Positions 63,516-64,000 of a stretch of DNA of 64,000 bases are shown in pieces. Positions within the stretch are counted from its first letter, which is position 1. Each line of letters opens with the position of its first letter. Origin of the DNA: Paenibacillus fonticola DSM 21315 (GTDB lineage Bacteria; Bacillota; Bacilli; Paenibacillales; Paenibacillaceae); NCBI RefSeq assembly GCF_000381905.1, contig NZ_KB907246.1, positions 186,001-250,000 on the forward strand. The letters run 5' to 3'. Below the pieces are notes generated by a model that was not told the origin of the DNA, did no database searches, and saw only the letters and a program-made list of their open reading frames with translations. The position numbers were made by a program, and so were the translations under genes.

Positions 63516-64000
63516 ATGACAATTACTTGCGTAATTATGGCTGGAGGAAAAGGAGAACGCTTTTGGCCTAAAAGCAGAACGAACTTGCCGAAGCAATTCC
63601 TTAATATTTCAGGGAATAAGTCAATGATTCAGCAGTCCATTGCCCGCCTTGAAAAGTTAATAGATATCAGTCAGATTTTTATTGTGACGAATGAACTTTA
63701 TGCTGAGCTAATTAAAGCTCAAATACCACATTTACCTCATAATAATATTATCATTGAGCCTGTTGGGAGAAATACTGCTCCTTGCATTGGGCTAGCATCT
63801 ATACTTATTGAGGAGAAATTTCCGGATAGTACAATGATTGTACTGCCATCTGACCATATTATTGAAAATGAAGATGGTTTTATAAAAATTTTGAAGACTG
63901 CAGTGGAAGTAGCACAGGATAATAAAAGTTTAGTGACCTTGGGAATCCAGCCTACTTATCCTGAAACTGGATATGGTTATATTGAAAGTACCGAACATAG
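63516..64000 (+). CDS. manC: Mannose-1-phosphate guanylyltransferase, 5' part (runs off window)
   Basis: The ATG at 63516 lies one base after the stop codon of the glycosyltransferase, with GGAGG six bases upstream. The first 161 residues are present and the frame is open to the window edge. IMAGGKGERFWPKSR is the nucleotide-binding loop, LPKQF follows at the usual place, then EPVGRNTAPCIGLA and VLPSDHII. It makes GDP-mannose from mannose-1-phosphate and GTP. The C-terminal part, which would show whether it is a bifunctional ManC/ManA, lies outside. AT-rich like the preceding gene and cotranscribed with it. Confidence 0.93.
   Translation, partial: MTITCVIMAGGKGERFWPKSRTNLPKQFLNISGNKSMIQQSIARLEKLIDISQIFIVTNELYAELIKAQIPHLPHNNIIIEPVGRNTAPCIGLASILIEEKFPDSTMIVLPSDHIIENEDGFIKILKTAVEVAQDNKSLVTLGIQPTYPETGYGYIESTEH

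Overview
The window looks like chromosome from a Paenibacillus-type member of the Bacillota. The evidence is the gene set and layout: three YesM/YesN histidine kinase and AraC-type response regulator pairs, each next to a carbohydrate ABC transporter without its own ATPase; the ftsE-ftsX-M23 peptidase-CtpB-PDZ protein string; uvrB-uvrA; strong AGGAGG ribosome binding sites; and frequent TTG and GTG starts. No rRNA, tRNA, phage, IS element or CRISPR array was seen. The species cannot be named from sequence alone.

Layout. 1-1302: the 3' part of a chemotaxis receptor. 1474-2853: two lipoproteins. 3489-12680: a transporter, two-component and alpha-glucuronidase (GH67) module that fits uptake and breakdown of aldouronates from methylglucuronoxylan. 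12681-14096: a gene-free, repeat-filled stretch. 14097-17299: a CynX-type MFS transporter and a VanW protein on the minus strand. 17520-24126: ftsE, ftsX, a coiled-coil M23 peptidase, CtpB protease and a MinJ-like PDZ membrane protein (cell division and envelope). 24449-26175: motB and motA, minus strand. 26436-31332: uvrB-uvrA behind a promoter with a LexA-like box. 32870-40008: a second kinase/regulator/transporter module whose kinase carries a large Gly-Ser-Asn repeat. 40198-40910: a 14-copy, 51-bp tandem array. 41446-49707: a third module on the minus strand with a GH43 xylosidase or arabinofuranosidase. 49847-53030: two paralogous HTH-TPR regulators, one followed by an overlapping 39-codon secreted-peptide gene. 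53449-54167: a HEPN/MNT toxin-antitoxin pair. 54529-57117: a long U32 peptidase. 58750 to the end: galU, an O-antigen-ligase-like membrane protein, a glycosyltransferase and the start of manC, the edge of an exopolysaccharide locus.

How the genes work together. The three YesMN modules read extracellular sugars and drive their own binding protein and permeases. At least two supply plant xylan side-chain or backbone sugars to GH67 and GH43 enzymes that lack signal peptides, so hydrolysis is probably intracellular. All three must borrow an ATPase encoded elsewhere.

The most interesting items are: (1) a complete RRNPP-type peptide signalling unit (receptor, overlapping pre-propeptide gene, terminator) with a second receptor that has no peptide of its own; (2) a dispersed intergenic element present four times, three copies being exactly 175 bp with matching internal spacing and inverted ends; (3) a sensor kinase whose ATPase domain is split by about 120 residues of repeats; (4) a structured leader with a terminator and a hairpin over the ribosome binding site ahead of the first kinase; and (5) an unusual density of tandem repeats, with nearly every long intergenic gap holding its own unrelated family.
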